Source: Emcibacter sp.
GTDB lineage: Bacteria; Pseudomonadota; Alphaproteobacteria; Sphingomonadales; Emcibacteraceae
Length of the DNA stretch: 7,873 nucleotides
Direction of reading: 5' to 3'
Assembly: GCA_027019205.1 (NCBI GenBank)
Contig: JALUWZ010000151.1
Span: 1-7,873 of the forward strand
The translations under genes and the position numbers were made by a program. The notes below the pieces were generated by a model. It ran no database searches and was not told where the DNA came from. It saw only the letters and a list, made by a program, of their open reading frames with translations. Each line of letters opens with the position of its first letter. The first letter of the stretch is position 1. Of the stretch, positions 6,908-7,873 are shown piece after piece.

Positions 6908-7873
6908 ATGACCTATTATCTTCTGGCCATTGATCAGGGCACCACCAGCAGCCGGGCAATGATCTTTGATGATCAGGGACAGGTGGCGGCAACCGCGCAG
7001 CAGGAATTCACCCAGTATTTTCCGAAAGACGGCTGGGTCGAGCATGACGGTATGGAGATTATCCAAACGGTGATGACAACGGTCAGGGACGCCCTTGATC
7101 ACCTGCCCGGCGGGGCTTTCCCCGCCGCCATCGGCATCACCAACCAGCGCGAAACCAGCCTGATCTGGGACCGTAAAACCGGCGAGCCGATCTATCCGGC
7201 GATCGTCTGGCAGGACCGCAGAACCGCCGATATATGCCGGAAAATGAAACAGGATGGTCACGAGCCGATAATCAGCGAGAAGACCGGTCTGCTGCTTGAC
7301 CCGTATTTTTCCGCAACAAAAATCAGCTGGATACTGGACCATGTCACCGGGGCGCGTCAAAGGGCGGCATGCGGCGAGCTGGCCTTTGGCACGGTGGACA
7401 GTTTTATCCTGTGGCACCTGACCGGGGGCAAGGTTCACAAGACGGATGTAACCAATGCCTCGCGCACGATGCTGTTCAATATCCGCGATATGGCGTGGGA
7501 CCCTGATCTGTTGCACTTGTTTGATATTCCCCCGGCGCTGCTGCCGACGGTTCATGGCTGTGATCATCATTTCGGCGAGACAAGCCTGTTCGGACAGTCC
7601 ATGCCGATTACCGCCATTGCCGGGGATCAGCAGGCCGCCCTGGTCGGGCAGAATTGTCTGGAAGAAGGCGGGATAAAATGCACCAACGGCACCGGCGGCT
7701 TTATCATGATGAATACCGGGGACAGAATTATCCGTTCGCAAAACCGGCTGCTCGCGACGGTCGCCTATCAGATCAAGGGCGAGACCGCCTATGCCCTTGA
7801 AGGCAGTTTCTTCTGTGCCGGGTCTGCGGTACAGTGGCTGCGCGACGGCCTGAAAATTATTCAGAATGCCGCA
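6908..7873 (+). CDS. glpK: Glycerol kinase, 5' part (runs off the window)
   Basis: This is an FGGY-family kinase that phosphorylates glycerol to sn-glycerol 3-phosphate with ATP in the cytoplasm. Translation from 6908 gives 322 uninterrupted codons to the window edge, of about 495 expected. Motifs are the N-terminal ATP/Mg motif AIDQGTTSSR (7-16), GWVEHD (42-47), the glycerol-contacting ITNQRET (Arg81, Glu82), WQDRRT (101-106), GLLLDPYFSATK (127-138, Tyr133), TDVTNASRTMLFNI (179-192), the catalytic Asp240 in AGDQQAALVGQ, NGTGGF (260-265) and ALEGSFFCAGSAVQWLRDGL (296-315). The sequence between GETS and Asp240 lacks the GGKGGTR-type loop that binds fructose-1,6-bisphosphate in the E. coli enzyme. 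GTGGF with a preceding Asn replaces the more common YGTGCF. The gene lies only 15 bases behind lpd with no terminator, so it could be read from the suc operon. Another FGGY kinase is possible but less likely given the TDVTNASRTML and glycerol-site motifs. Confidence 0.9.
   Translation, partial: MTYYLLAIDQGTTSSRAMIFDDQGQVAATAQQEFTQYFPKDGWVEHDGMEIIQTVMTTVRDALDHLPGGAFPAAIGITNQRETSLIWDRKTGEPIYPAIVWQDRRTADICRKMKQDGHEPIISEKTGLLLDPYFSATKISWILDHVTGARQRAACGELAFGTVDSFILWHLTGGKVHKTDVTNASRTMLFNIRDMAWDPDLLHLFDIPPALLPTVHGCDHHFGETSLFGQSMPITAIAGDQQAALVGQNCLEEGGIKCTNGTGGFIMMNTGDRIIRSQNRLLATVAYQIKGETAYALEGSFFCAGSAVQWLRDGLKIIQNAA
7108..7127 (+). repeat. Perfect 8-base GC inverted repeat inside glpK
   Basis: CGGCGGGG (7108-7115) pairs perfectly with CCCCGCCG (7120-7127) around the tetraloop CTTT. 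It encodes PGGAFPAA (about residues 67-74), in the variable stretch just before the conserved AIGITNQRET. The stem begins about 200 bases into glpK. No T-run follows, so it is not a terminator; an effect on transcription pausing or translation is only inference. Confidence 0.5.

Noticed and set aside
6194..7741. 515-codon open frame on the - strand across lpd and glpK
   Set aside because: It lies antisense to two genes with complete family motifs, spans their junction, and its translation resembles no family I know. Long antisense frames are expected from the codon bias of this DNA.

Overview
This window is the core of an alphaproteobacterial-type TCA-cycle operon, read entirely on the + strand. 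Its order is sucC (3' end only) - sucD - sucA - sucB - lpd, followed closely by the 5' two thirds of a glycerol kinase gene (glpK). The organism is most likely an alphaproteobacterium. The sucCD-sucAB-lpd order, the mitochondrial-like E3, and the SucA wording (GMPHRGR, TPNPSHLEAVDP) all fit that class. The DNA is moderately GC-rich by eye (not counted). I cannot place it below class level.

Layout: positions 1-329 hold the C-terminal 108 residues of the succinyl-CoA synthetase beta subunit. sucD (329-1204) overlaps it by one base in a TGATG junction. A 64-base gap (1205-1268) is the only sizeable non-coding stretch. It is AT-rich, holds a strong hairpin, and is bounded by a 13-base near-perfect direct repeat whose second copy contains the sucA start codon. 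sucA (1269-4211) encodes E1 of 2-oxoglutarate dehydrogenase. After 36 bases comes sucB (4248-5474, E2), after 11 bases lpd (5486-6892, E3), and after 15 bases glpK (6908 to the window end). No rho-independent terminator was seen at any junction, so all six genes could lie on one transcript.

How the genes work together: SucA decarboxylates 2-oxoglutarate and reductively succinylates the lipoyl arm of SucB. SucB passes the succinyl group to CoA, and Lpd reoxidises the lipoyl group with FAD and NAD+. SucCD then converts succinyl-CoA to succinate with substrate-level phosphorylation. The operon therefore encodes two consecutive TCA steps plus a dedicated E3. Glycerol kinase is not part of this pathway, and its placement here is the main genomic-context oddity.

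No mobile element, CRISPR array, tRNA, rRNA or clearly new system was seen. The points worth a second look are modest: the structured sucD-sucA gap with a possible 28-codon small ORF, the lpd-glpK junction, a SucB subunit-binding domain lacking two usual arginines, a GlpK lacking the E. coli-type fructose-1,6-bisphosphate loop, and two perfect GC-rich hairpins inside coding sequence.
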